Shown here: positions 36,569 to 47,048 of the stretch, in pieces
Layout: every line of letters begins with the position of its first letter
Position numbering within the stretch: position 1 is the first letter of the stretch
Assembly (NCBI GenBank): GCA_041396125.1
Contig: JAWKZG010000002.1
Location: 1 to 64,000 of the forward strand
Direction: 5' to 3'
DNA: 64,000 nucleotides
Source of the DNA: JAWKZG01 sp041396125
Lineage (GTDB): Bacteria > Pseudomonadota > Gammaproteobacteria > Competibacterales > Competibacteraceae
Made by a program: the position numbers and the translations under genes
Notes under the pieces: model-generated
The model's database searches: none
What the model was told of the DNA's origin: nothing
Seen by the model: the letters and a program-made list of their open reading frames with translations, nothing else

Positions 36569-38810
36569 ATGAAACTACACGCAGCACGCCGGGCACTGAC
36601 ATTCGGTATGTCTCTGGCACTGGTTTTTTGGGGTTTCTGCTTTGGTATTGCGGCACAGGCGCAAACAGATATCGTTGAAACAGATACGCAGGTGTATCCC
36701 GGCAGACGCGGGTGAAAGTCTGAGTAAAACCCGCACCAGTGCGAGTTATCAACTGAAAAGCGCCGAATCTGGGCGTATCCCGCTGAGTATTGAACTGGCT
36801 GCACCGTCTGACGAGGACTTGCAAGCGGTGAAGGCGAGCCAGGGCTTCGGCAAACAAACTCAGATCAGTTCAGGCGAACGCTGCCCTTGCCACGATCAGC
36901 CGCTGGACATGACCCAGCTCGACTGGATGCCGCTTGCAGATGGCGGTCAGGCTGCTGTATTGACCGTGCGCTCGCCGGATGCGCCGCGATTCGTTTGCTG
37001 GTTGATCTGGGTGATCTGCCGGCTGAGAGTGGAACTTTGGTGCCACCAGCCAGCGGCAACCCCAGTGCAGCGGCGGCTGACGAGTCTCTGCGCCCATCAC
37101 GCAGTTACAGGCACAGCAGGCGGCGCAAAATCTGTCAGTGGATGATGTCAGCAATTTGCAGGTGCGGGCACCGTTATGGTCGCCTGTCATTGCAGGCGAC
37201 AGCATCGGAGCTGGAGATTTACCTGCCCGCACCGTGCTGCCAGCGGACGTTACCATCCGTTTGCCGCTGCTGTCGCATCTGCTGCTTGCCGGTGCAGCCT
37301 GATCTGAAAAGTCTGGCACAGCTGGGTAAATCCGGCGATTGCAGGTAGTGTGGCCTGTGATAACGGTGATGCTTCCCGGTGCATTGATCTGACAGCGTGG
37401 CTAAAGTCGCCCCAGTGGTTTGACGGGAGGACTTTTCTGTGCAGCGGTACGCTTTTGAACGATACCATTGACAGCGGCTTTATCCCCTTATTTTTATACA
37501 GCATCATTGTGTTAGTGACCAGTTCTCGGCCTCAGTATGGTCTGTTCTGGTTTTTTCGGCGTACCAGTTGCGGTGGCCCACAATCCGACCAGTGTAGTCA
37601 GCAAAACAGCGGTGCGACCTGCTGGTAACCGGCAGTCATGCTGATTACACGCTGCTGCGACTCAGTTCCGCCCCGCCCGCCGGAGTGGGCTTTTCCGGCT
37701 GGAGCACAGCGTCCTTACGCTGCAGGCGGGTTTAGTCGGCTTGCATCACCCTCGTGAGGATATTAAAAAAATCAGCCGGGGCGATGGACGGGGGACGAAG
37801 CCCTTTACGATCGAATGATGGTCTGGGCGATCCGGATGATCCGAATTTTTTATTGAAATCACTGGTTTCTGATGCCGGCGTCACCAGAAGGCGGCAGCAG
37901 CGGTTCAGGCTTATGGGTAGGAGCAACGTCAATTACGTCTGATCGGCACTCTGACCAGTGGCTATTCGTATTGAGGCACCGAACTCCCCGGATTATTATG
38001 GCCGCTTCGATGTATACGCGGCCTATCCGGCCCTGGCTGATTTTCTGGCACCTGATGACATTGGTCAGCCAGTTGAGCAGGGCGGCTGAAAAACATCTCT
38101 GCAAACCAATCTGGAAGTTGATAAAAGCGGTGCGAGCGCCGGTTTCATCGTAACAGGTACCGAACCGCAACGCTTTGTGCTGATGGGCGAAGATGCCGGA
38201 TCCGCTGCAGGATCCGCAGCAGACAATCAATATGACAACCGGCGAGCAGCTGGCCTTCTAATGATGACTGGGAAACCCGTACAACCGCCAGTGAAGTGGT
38301 CAGCCGTGACCGTGAACCCAGTTCACCTCTTGCCGCCGCTTTTGCGGGCCTCTCTCGCAAGGTATTTATCTGGCCACGCTGAGCGGGGTTGAAGGAACCA
38401 CCGGACGGTCTGGTGGGCGTGACCAGGTTGATGACAGTACAACGACCCACATCTGTTGAATATCTCCTTTCGCCCGGTTTTGTGGATCGCGAAGGCGCCG
38501 TGGCGGCGTGGGTTTTATTGTCAGCAAGGACAGTCGGCGTTATGTCATCATGGGCGGGAAGGTCAGAGGGTCTGGCCGATCCTGTTATCGAAGTTACCAG
38601 TCTGGATCGCAGCCAGATTTTCGGCAGTAACGATGACTGGCGTGATCACTCGACCGCCGACGAAGTGCTCAGCAAAGACCGGGCTCCTCGCAGTACCCAG
38701 GATGCTGCACTGGCCATCACTTACAGCCGGGCGTGTATCTGGCCATTCTGCAGGGTAAAAATGGTGCCACTGGCCGGGGCCTGATCAGTGTCACGGAAGT
38801 CGGTGACTGA
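36569..38810 (+). pseudogene. secreted trypsin-like serine protease with C-terminal repeats, heavily frameshifted
   Basis: The ATG at 36569 follows TAAGGATT and encodes a signal peptide (ALTFGMSLALVFWGFCFG, then AQAQ). The frame breaks every 40-120 bases, but joined frames show a propeptide-like region (SAESGRIPLSIELAAPSDE, LDWMPLADGGQAAVLTVRSP) and a trypsin-like domain. The latter has RTFLCSGTLLNDT, FSGWSTAS, HHPRGDIKKISRG and the serine motif GGSSGSGLWV, followed by FLAPDDIGQPVEQGG. Two copies of a ~100-residue module follow, each with a GFIV start, an NDDW core and a VYLA or IYLA end. The plan resembles lysyl-endopeptidase-like exported proteases. The adaptor gene starts 3 bases after the stop. 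Confidence 0.65.
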
Positions 38811-38813
38811 GCC

Positions 38814-40154
38814 ATGTCTGGCAAGCCGCGGAAATGGCTGCTGTTGGTACCGCTGGTGCTGGCTGTTGCAGTTCTGGTGTTGTTGCTGCGCAATCGCAGT
38901 GCGCCGGAACAGATCGCACTGACCGAGATCGCTCACCCGGTACAGGTTATCAGTGTTCCCAGTTTGACCGTAACGCCGCGTGCTACCGCTTGTGGCGTGT
39001 GGAGCCGGGACGGGTGTGGGACGCGGTCGCCGAAGTAAGCGGGCGCATTGTCAGACTGCGTCCGAGCTGAAAAAGGCGAGTTGATTTTCCGGCGGATACC
39101 GTAATTGTCGGGATTGATACCCAGCGTTATCTGCTGGCACTGCGGCAGGTTATGAAGCGGATATTCAGGCCAGCGAGGCTGCAACTGGCTGGTTGACGGT
39201 CAGTGCCGCCAATGCCGAAGCGCCTCGCTGGCGATCGAGCGTGAAGCCCTGCGTCTGGCCGAAGCCGATCTGGCCCCGGCTGGCTAAATTACAGCGTGAT
39301 GGCACCGTTACCCAGTCTGCTTTCGAGCAGGAGCAACGCACAGTTTTAAACCAGCGCCAGAATGTTCAAGTCTGACCAATACCCTGAATCTGATGCCTGC
39401 TCAGCGCGCCTTGCTGGAAGCCCAGCTGGGCCTTGCGGGTGCGGCAGGAAAATTATGGCTGAATCTGGACCGGACAGTGATCAAGATGCCGTTTACCGGC
39501 CGCATCGCCGGCAATGTGGAACGGGCGCAATTTGTGCGCCAGGGCAGGTGCTGGCTGTGGCTGACAGTATTGATGTAGCTGAGTGCGGTGCAGTTGCCGC
39601 TCCGGCCGGATGCGTCCCTGATTCAACCCGACGACCGCCCGGTCGGCGAGCTGCATGGCTGCGGCCCGGCGTGCTGGCACTGCAAGCAGTGGTGCGAGTG
39701 CCGGGACTGGAGTTGGATGTCAGCTGGCCGGCCCGTTTTTGTTGGCACCACCGATGCGGTTTGATCTGCGCACCCGCAGTCAGGCATTGTCGTCGCCGTG
39801 GATGAACCCTACCAGCAAGCCCAGCCCGGCCTGCGTCCGCCGTTGATCAAGGGTATGTTTACCGAAGTCGAGCTGCGCGGCCGGGCGCGCGGACAGTCTG
39901 GTGGTGCCGCTGTCCGGCACTGCATGACAGCCGGGTTTATGTGGTCGATGCCGAGAAAACAGCGTCTGCGGCAGCGCACCTACGGCTGGCGTCTGTGCAC
40001 AGGAGACCTTCGCGGTCGTGATGGTTGCGAAGGCGGGTGCCAAAGTGTTGTATCCAGATCTGCGGTGGCCATTGATGGCATGCTGCTGGAACCCGTCCCT
40101 GATCCCGCCGCGCAGGCGCGTTTGCAGCAGGCTGTCAGCGGAACGCAACCGTGA
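38814..40154 (+). pseudogene. RND efflux periplasmic adaptor (membrane fusion protein), heavily frameshifted
   Basis: The N-terminal anchor LLLVPLVLAVAVLVLLLRN is in frame from the ATG at 38814. Joined frames then give the adaptor core: EPGRVWDAVAEVSGRIVRLR, the helical hairpin region LARLAKLQRDGTVTQSAFEQ and the lipoyl/barrel return LWLNLDRTVIKMPFTGRIA with GNVERAQFVRQGQVLAVAD, and near the end PPLIKGMFTEVELRGRA. Such adaptors connect an RND pump to an outer-membrane channel. The stop overlaps the RND start (GTGA). The indel density argues for poor consensus rather than slow decay. Confidence 0.75.
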
Positions 40155-43100
40155 TCATGTTCGCAGATACCGGTCGCCAATTTGGCCAGTCTGCTGCTGT
40201 TGCTGGCGCTGGGTTTGAGTTCACTGCCGAGCATCAAGCGCGAGACCTTTCCCGATTTTGCCGCGCAGGAAGTCGAAGCCAAAGTGGTCTATCCAGGTGC
40301 CAGCGCGGAGGATGTCGAAGAAGCGATCTGTCAGCGCCTGGAAGACGCTGTAGACAGCATCAGTGAAGTCAGTGAAACCCGCTGCGAGTCCGCGAAGGCT
40401 GGCGACGCTGGTCGCAAAAATGATGGCGGCGATATCGACCGCTTTCTGAATGATGTCAAAAGCGAGATCGAAGGCGATTTCCACGTTGCCCGAACAGGGG
40501 CGGAAACACCGACTATCCGACAGCTGGGGCGGACCGACCGGGTGGTTCAATCGCGCTGACTGGGCCGATGACGCCGACTGCTCTCTGAAAGCGTATGCCG
40601 AACGAACAGCTTGAACCGTTTTGCAGGCTTTGCCGAACGTCTCGCAAGTCACCGTGCAGGGATTTTCCGATCATCAGTTGCGCATCGAGATTCGATTCGT
40701 ATGCTGCATCAGTACGGTCTGAGTATGAGCTGTGGCGGATATGTCATCGCCCGCCAGAATTTGCGTCTGCCGGCCGGCGCGCTGGAAACCGCGAGCGGGA
40801 TATCCTGATCCCGCTTTGACGATCGGCGCCGGGATGCTCTGGCGCTGGCCAACCTGATTGTGGTTGCGGGCGACAGCGGCGGTAGGATCCGGCTCGGTGA
40901 AATTACGTGACGATTACGGATCGTTTCGAACGCTGGATGAAGAACGCATTTTAATCGATGGCCAGCGTGCCGCCCTGTGTGACCAAAACCAAGTCGGAAG
41001 ATACGCTGACTGTCGTCGAGCAGGTCAAGCAGTTTGTCGAGCGCGAGCGTCAACTGGCTGCCCCGGTGTGCAACTCAGCCTGACCCAGGATGTTGCCAGT
41101 ATTGTTAACTTGCGCCTGCTGACAGAAACGGTTTGCAGGGGCTGGTTCTGGTGTTCCTGACCATGTGGCTGTTTTTCCAGCTGCGTTTTGCCTTCTGGGT
41201 GTCCATGGGTTTGCGGTCGCGTTTCTGGGTGGTTTGTTCGGCATATGGCCTGGCTGGGTATATCGATCAATATGCTCCAGCATGGTGGCCTTGCTGATTG
41301 CTGGGCCTGCTTTGATGGATGACGCCATTGTTATCGCCGAGAACATCGCCACCCAGTTAAACCGAGGTAAATCTGCCATGGAAGCGGCTATCAGTGGTGC
41401 CCGCGGGTTGTCCCGGTGTGCTGTCTTCCGTTTTTGACCTCGGTGGCGTTCGGCCCGCTGGCCTTTCTGGAAGGCGATATCGGCAAGGTCATAGTCATCC
41501 CGGTCGTGCTGATTCTGGTGCTGGCGGTCGGTTTGATCGGAAGCCTTTCTGATTCTGCGCATCATCCTGGCGCATTCCCTGCGTCATGTGCATCAAGCCT
41601 GATCATAAGCAGACGGGCAGCCGCTGGGAGCGTTTCGAGCAAGGTCTGGACTGGGTGCGCGAAACGCTGCTGGAACGTTTGATTGATGCCGTGATCCATG
41701 CCCGGTATCTGTTTGTCGGGGTGGTCATCGGTGTGTTTTGATCTCGCTGGGGATGCTGCTCAGTGGCCAGTTGAAGTTCCAGGCTTTTCCCGATATTGAA
41801 GGCGATCTGATCTCGAAGCGCGACTGCTACCGCAAGGTACGCCGCTGTGGCGCACCGAACAGATTATCGAGCAACTCAGCCCAACAGACTGGCCCGGGTG
41901 AACGCCGAATTTCAGCCTTTGCAGCCGCAGCAACAGCCGCTGGTCCGCCAGGTCAGCACATCCGCTACAGCAACAGTAACTCGGATACCTGCAGAATGGC
42001 CCGCATGTGGCCCGATCACGGCTGATTTGCTGACAGCCGAACATCGCAATGGCGTGGAAAACATTCTGCAACGCTGGCGTGAGGCTACCGGTCCAACGCC
42101 GGGGGTGATCAGCTTGTCTTTCAAGGAACCACCATCGGCAGGCCCGGGCGGTCTGGCTATCGATATCCGTCTGCAAGGCTTTCTGATCTGGACGCCTTAA
42201 GCGCTCGCTGGCGCTGCAGGAGATGACTCGGGCCACTATCGGCAGGGTAGTTGATCTGAGCGATGATCTGCGTCAGTAAACCGGAGCTGCGGCTGGCCCT
42301 GCGCGATGGTGCGCTGGCGCTGGGGGTGGATGTAGCCTGAGTCGCTGCCCAGGTGCAGGCGGCGTTTCAGGGTGTCGGCCTGGAAATACAGGTCGGGCGC
42401 AGATCTGCCGAATATTAAGACGTGCGTTTGCGGGCGGCCTGAGGACAATCTGGATGCGATCTGTATCCGCCACTGCACCAGCGGGCTGCAGATTCTTGAG
42501 TGAAGTCGCCACGATCAGCCAGGATCGAGGCTACCGCCCATTAACCGCATTGATGGCCTGCGCACCGTTACGATACGAGGCGATATAGACACCCGGTTGG
42601 CCAATACCCATAGTGATTCAGGATACCGAGCAGCGCTTTTGCGAGCTGTGGCGTTTCCCGGTGTGCAGATCGCGCTGGAAGAGCAGGCCGCCAAAACCAG
42701 CAAGACCGGCAATTCACTGCAACGCGGGTTTTTGCGCTCAGTCTGCTGAAATTTTATCCTGCTGAGTTTTCAATTTCATTATCTGGAGCCGATCGCTGTC
42801 ATGACCGCCATTCCGCTGGCTCTGATCGGCGTCGTCCCCAGGGCCATCTGGCGTGGGGCGATTGTCCATGCAGTATGATCGTAGGGTTTGTCTCGCTGGC
42901 CGGTATTGTGGTCAACGATTCTATTTGCTGGTGACCTTCCTGAAGCTGCGTCAGCGAGAGGATGGCACCACGATGGACGCCGCCAAACAGGCCAGCCGCG
43001 ACCGTTTTCGGGCCGTGCTGACCTCATGGCCATCACTTGGACTGCTGCCGCTGCTGGCCGAGAAAGCCTGCAGGCGCAGTTTTAATCCGCTGGTCACCAG

Positions 43101-43250
43101 TATTGTCTTTCAGTCTGCTGGCGACCGCCATTGGTGCTGCTGGTCGTGCCAAGCCTGGTCAATGCCGGATGACTTCGACCTGACCGCCGCGCGCGGCAGA
43201 CAGAACCACGGGCCTTACAACCAGCCCCACTGCTGCAGGGACGCCGGATC
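40151..43250 (+). pseudogene. RND family efflux permease, heavily frameshifted
   Basis: Inner-membrane proton-driven pump of about 1000 residues in joined frames. Seen in order: the first helix LLLLLALGLSSLPSIKRETF; the porter start EVEAKVVYPGASAEDVEEAI; SEIEAISTLPEQ-like text; the mid helices LVLVFLTMWLFFQLRFAFWV; the RND motif LLIAxGLLMDDAIVIAENI; the second half from IGVFLISLGMLLSGQLKFQA; and a C-terminal helix set with SLAGIVVNDSI and REDGTTMDAAKQASRDRF. Substrate class (drug versus metal) is unclear. The 3' end cannot be placed exactly because it meets the convergent DUF1223 gene at about 43250. Confidence 0.72.
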
Positions 43251-44003
43251 ATGTGGTGCGCTGGTCAGGCTGCGACAGCGCGACGGTTGCTCTGAAAGCG
43301 CTGGGTGGGCAGTTCACCGCGAACGAAACCGCTGCCGCTGGGTTGCAGCGGAACCGCTCAGCCAGGACCACGAAGATCGTGGTGCAGGGTGCGGCCTGAT
43401 TTCGCCGGCAGCAATTTCCGGTTGCAGATCAAAACCTAACGCGCGAGGTTCGATTCCAGTTGTGCCGGACTGTCGGCGAGCTGGCTCGAAGCGCGCCTGA
43501 TAGGTATTACCGTCAATACGCAACTGCAAACTGCCGATAGTTTCAGTTATCCAGCTGCAGCTCGCGATTTGCGAAACCAGCCGCTCCATTCCTGGCCAGA
43601 TTTCTGTGCAGTCGGTATAGACCCGGCCATTGCCCCAGTTCATGGCATGATCGCGCTGACGGCGGTAAAATCAACGGCAGCAAATCGATCCGGCCAGCCG
43701 ATGTAATCCCAATAATCGACATGAAATGCCACCGGAATCACCTGTTGCCATAATCGGGATCTTGCTGTAAACCGCTTGTGTTGTCGGCGGTCGGACAGCT
43801 GCTGCAGCCCTCAGAGGTATACAGTTCCAACAGGGTAGTCTGCTGTTTGCGGGGCTTACCTCGGGGGTGATCAGTTCGGCCTGGGCAGTCGGTCGATGCG
43901 CCATAACATCAGCAACGCTGGAAACAGTTAAAATTGATCGCAAAAACGTTCGGGTCATTGCTGCTGGATAGATACGTAAAGCTGAACAGGCAAAAACGAA
44001 CAT
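43249..44003 (-). pseudogene. DUF1223 (secreted thioredoxin-like) protein, frameshifted
   Basis: The hallmark block LLELYTSEGCSSCPTADN with a CxxC pair and, one frame over, VIPVAFHVDYWDYIGWPDRF identify DUF1223, an exported thioredoxin-like family of unknown role. The N-terminal part from 44003 (TRTFLRSILTVSSVADVM) could be the signal region but the start is uncertain. The distal part with SLQLRIDGNTYQARFEPA and a final stop at 43249 is read in further frames. It converges on the RND pump. Confidence 0.75.
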
Positions 44004-44076
44004 AGCATTACCTTGGTGATTTGGCTGGAGACTATGTAGTACCTTTGACGATCAACCCAAACTGGATTCTTAAACC

Positions 44077-44683
44077 ATGCGAGCTTATTCCGAAGCCTGA
44101 ACGTAATAAAGTACCGATTCTGGCACTGTTGCGAGATTATTTCAGCACGCCGGGGCTGATTCTCGAAATCGGCAGTGGCACGGGCCAGCATGCGGTGTAC
44201 TTCGCCGAACAATTGCCACATCTGACCTGGCAGCCCAGTGATGTAGCGGCCAATCTGGCTGGTATCGAACAGTGGCGGGAGGCGGCCGGTCTGGCCAATC
44301 TCAAGCCCGCTCTGGCGCTGGATGTGACTCGCCAGCCCTGGCCATTGGCGCAGGCCGATGGTGTTTTCTCGGCCAATACCGCACACATCATGAGTTGGGC
44401 GATGGTTGAGGCCTGTCTTGCCGGTGTTGGAGCGATCCTGCAGCCCGACGGCTGTTTTTGCCTGTACGGCCCGTTCAGCTATCAGGGCCAGTTCACCAGC
44501 GCGAGTAATGCACAGTTTGACGCGTCCTTGCGGGCGCGCGATACAGTAATGGGCATCCGCGCTTTTGAAGACGTTGATGCACTGGCGCAGAAGGCCGGAA
44601 TGTCTCTGGTGGCTGATCATGCCATGCCAGCCAATAACCAACTGCTGGTCTGGCGCAAAAACAGAGCATCCAAGAGTGTCTGA
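44077..44683 (+). CDS. DUF938 family SAM-dependent methyltransferase-like protein
   Basis: About 202 residues. The family start MRAYSEAC is read from the ATG at 44077. One base is missing near 44096 (the codons run into TGA), after which ERNKVPILALLRDYF continues. An upstream in-frame start at 44021 keeps the frame open but gives an atypical N-terminus. SAM-binding motif ILEIGSGTGQHAVYFAEQ, then GVFSANTAHIMSW and LYGPFSYQGQFTSASNAQFD are typical. Function of DUF938 is unknown. It is divergent from DUF1223. Confidence 0.85.
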
Positions 44684-44684
44684 T

Positions 44685-44709
44685 GCACGTACAACTGTAG
44701 TTGTTGTGC
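44685..44709. terminator. inverted repeat after the DUF938 gene
   Basis: GCAC, GT, ACAACT, GT, AGTTGT, T, GTGC form a nested inverted repeat directly after the DUF938 stop. The T run that follows is weak, so it could be a terminator or a protein-binding site for the downstream DUF302 gene. Confidence 0.45.
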
Positions 44710-44752
44710 GTATTATGTGTGGTTTTAACAGGTCTATTTGGGAGGATTAACA

Positions 44753-45199
44753 ATGAGAATGATCATTAGTGTATTGCTAAGTCTGGCCGTCATGACGGGT
44801 GCCTATGCCGCAGAGGGCATGATCAATGTCAAGAGCGCGCACGGCGTCACGGCAACCATGGATAAATTGCAGGCAGTACTGGAATCCAAAGGCATGACGA
44901 TCATGGCGCGGGTCAACCATAGCGCCGGTGCGGAAAAAGCCGGTCTGGAATTGCCGCCGACAGAACTGCTGATTTTCGGCAATCCCAAAATCGGCACGCC
45001 GCTGATGCAGTGTCAGCGCAGTGTGGCGATTGATCTGCCGCAAAAAGCGCTGGCCTGGGAAGACGCCGAAGGTCAGGTCTGGCTGAGCTATAACGATCCC
45101 GCCTACCTCAATCAGCGGCATGGTCTGGATGCCTGCGCCGAGGTGCTGAAGAAAGTCAGCGGCGCGCTGGCAAATTTCACCAAAGCGGCGACCGAGTAA
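44753..45199 (+). CDS. DUF302 domain exported protein
   Basis: 148 residues from the ATG at 44753, chosen for the GGGAGGAT site upstream. A signal peptide (MRMIISVLLSLAVMTGAYA) precedes a DUF302 domain (GVTATMDKLQAVLESKGMTI, ELLIFGNPKIGTPLMQ). DUF302 proteins are small periplasmic or cytoplasmic proteins of unknown role, often near metal or sulfur genes. No broken frame. Confidence 0.93.
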   Translation: MRMIISVLLSLAVMTGAYAAEGMINVKSAHGVTATMDKLQAVLESKGMTIMARVNHSAGAEKAGLELPPTELLIFGNPKIGTPLMQCQRSVAIDLPQKALAWEDAEGQVWLSYNDPAYLNQRHGLDACAEVLKKVSGALANFTKAATE

Positions 45200-45261
45200 G
45201 CTAATAGGAGGGCAGGGGCTAGCGGGCTGGCTCCTGCGTGCTCTCAAAACGCACTTTCTGG

Positions 45262-45281
45262 ATTCCCGCTTGGGCGGGAGT
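45262..45281. repeat. REP-like palindrome, copy 2
   Basis: ATTCCCGC, four-base loop, GCGGGAGT: the same unit as at 10549-10568 with one mismatch in the stem and the same flanking TCTGGATTCCCGC. It lies between the convergent DUF302 and cupin genes. Confidence 0.75.
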
Positions 45282-45297
45282 GACGGATCTGCTGTTT

Positions 45298-45828
45298 TCA
45301 GGGCCAGTAATGGCATAAACCGGCCGTTGCTCCGAACACCGGATCGGCGGCGGGTCGTGCAACCCTGGCGACAGCGTGGTCAGCCTGGGGACGTTCACCC
45401 GGTTCGCCGGTACAGATATCTGCCCGTTGCCCGACGGGATAGGCCCCGACTACCGCAAAACCAGCACTGCTACGCAGTTTTTTGTGTGCCACGCCGGCCG
45501 GAATAAGCACAACATCACCGGCCTGCACGACGGTTTTGATGCCGTCTTCGCCGCCGAATTGCACCTCAGCCTCACCACTGTAAATCCCCAATACTTCATG
45601 GGCGGTGCTGTGGTAATGGTGGAAACTGAAAATCCCGTTGCGCCAGCCGCCTCCCCATTGATGGGTCATAAACAGGCGTTCAAAAATCGCTGCCGGATCG
45701 GGTCCGGTGAGTGTGACCGCCTGCGGATAAAGCAACAGCGGCAGGCTGGGGTTATTCGGGAACCGGCTGTCTTCGGGCAGCAAAAAATGCTGGATATGTA
45801 AGGTATCGTTTGGGGCTAAGTTGTTCAT
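45298..45828 (-). CDS. cupin domain protein
   Basis: 176 residues. The cupin core has the metal-ligand motif FHHYHSTAHEVLGIYSGEAE and the second motif AGDVVLIPAGVAHKKL; the conserved end is YPVGQRADICTGEPGERPQ. Similar proteins are annotated as cupins of unknown substrate. It is convergent with DUF302 and upstream of the HlyD-type gene in the same direction, 19 bases apart, but an operon is not certain. Confidence 0.87.
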   Translation of the reverse strand: MNNLAPNDTLHIQHFLLPEDSRFPNNPSLPLLLYPQAVTLTGPDPAAIFERLFMTHQWGGGWRNGIFSFHHYHSTAHEVLGIYSGEAEVQFGGEDGIKTVVQAGDVVLIPAGVAHKKLRSSAGFAVVGAYPVGQRADICTGEPGERPQADHAVARVARPAADPVFGATAGLCHYWP

Positions 45829-45846
45829 GATTTATACCTGCAATAA

Positions 45847-47045
45847 TCAGCGTGTTTGAACCGGCGTGCCATCACTGACAGCATCGCCGGGATGGGTGAT
45901 CACTCGGGTGCCAGCACTGAGTCCCTCGGTAATTTGCACGATCAGACCGGCGCGCTGGCCGAGTTTGACCGGGCGCAGGCGGGCGCTGTCGTCTTCAACG
46001 GTATAGACGGCCCAGCCACCGTTATGGCGCAGCAGGGCCGCAGTGGGTATTTGCAGCATATCCTCGCCTTGCCACAGGATAAAAGTAGCTTCCACGGTAA
46101 CCGTCGCCCAGCCGTTCCCACTGCTCGTGCGGGGAAACGAAATCGGCAATCACCCGCACGCGCTGCTCTTCTACCCCCAGGGCTGATATTTTGGTGTAGG
46201 CGACCGGTTCGATAGTACGCACCACACCGTGTAAAACGTCTGAGCCGCCCCAGCGTTCAAACAACACCTTGCCGCCGGGTGCGATTTGTACCGCATCGGC
46301 GGACAGCACTTCGATTTCGACTTCCAGTTGCCGCGGATCGCCGATTTCCAGCAGTACCCGGCCGGGCTCGACCACAAACTCGCTGCGCTGCTGTACTGCC
46401 AGTACCTGACCATTGATCGGGGATTTCAGGGTGACTTGCTCGATAGGTTCATCTGCAGCGGGCGTGCTGGCGGCAGAAAAACTGTAACGCACTGCGGGCA
46501 GCTTCCAGTCCAAACCGGGCGACTTCCACGGCCGACTGGGCCGAGCGTTCGCGGGCGTCAGTCCGACGTGCCTCGGTAGCGGCCTGATCCAGCGATTCCT
46601 GCGATACTACACCAGCACCGCGCAAGCGTCGTAAACGGGCCAGATCGGCGCGGGCGTATTCGGCCGCCGCGCTGGCGGCCTGTGCGTCCTCCTGTGCCAT
46701 GCGCAATTGTGCCTCGGCTGTTGCCAGGCGGGCCTGTGCTTCAGCCCGGCTGCGCGGATCGAGTACCCGTGAGCGCAGGGGTTCCAGCCAGGCCACAATC
46801 TGGCCCTGGCTGACCGGATCACCGACATCCAGCTGAATCCGGCGTGCGACACCGGCTACCGGTGCGGAGATCACGTACCGATCCTTGACCCGGGTTTTGC
46901 CCTCGGCCTCCAGCGTGACGCGCAACGGCGCGCGTTCCGCGACCGCTGCTTCCACCAGTACCGGCTGCGGCATAAAGCCATAGATAGTCGCCAATACTAC
47001 AACCGACAGCAGCAGAGCCAATGCAAGCCAACGTTGCCAGCGCAT
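45847..47045 (-). pseudogene. HlyD-type periplasmic adaptor, frame broken
   Basis: Membrane fusion protein of an ABC-type export system. The N-terminus has an anchor (LALALLLSVVVLATIYGFM), then VTLEAEGKTRVKDRYVISAP and a long helical hairpin (AEAQARLATAEAQLRMAQ and following). Near 46490 the frame shifts to PIEQVTLKSPINGQVLAVQQ, VEPGRVLLEIGDPRQLEVEI and GSDVLHGVVRTIEPVAYTKI. Another shift near 46110 leads to EATFILWQGEDMLQIPTAAL and the stop at 45847. It is three bases downstream of the FtsX-like permease gene and is the third gene of the export operon. Confidence 0.85.
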
Positions 47046-47048
47046 AAA

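Noticed and set aside
36569..43250. Protease, adaptor and RND genes as an old, decayed region
   Set aside because: Indels are dense, but residues next to them stay conserved and few substitutions are evident, so poor consensus is the better reading; decay is not excluded.
43955..44641. 228-codon open frame antisense to the DUF938 gene
   Set aside because: The plus strand has conserved DUF938 blocks through this stretch.
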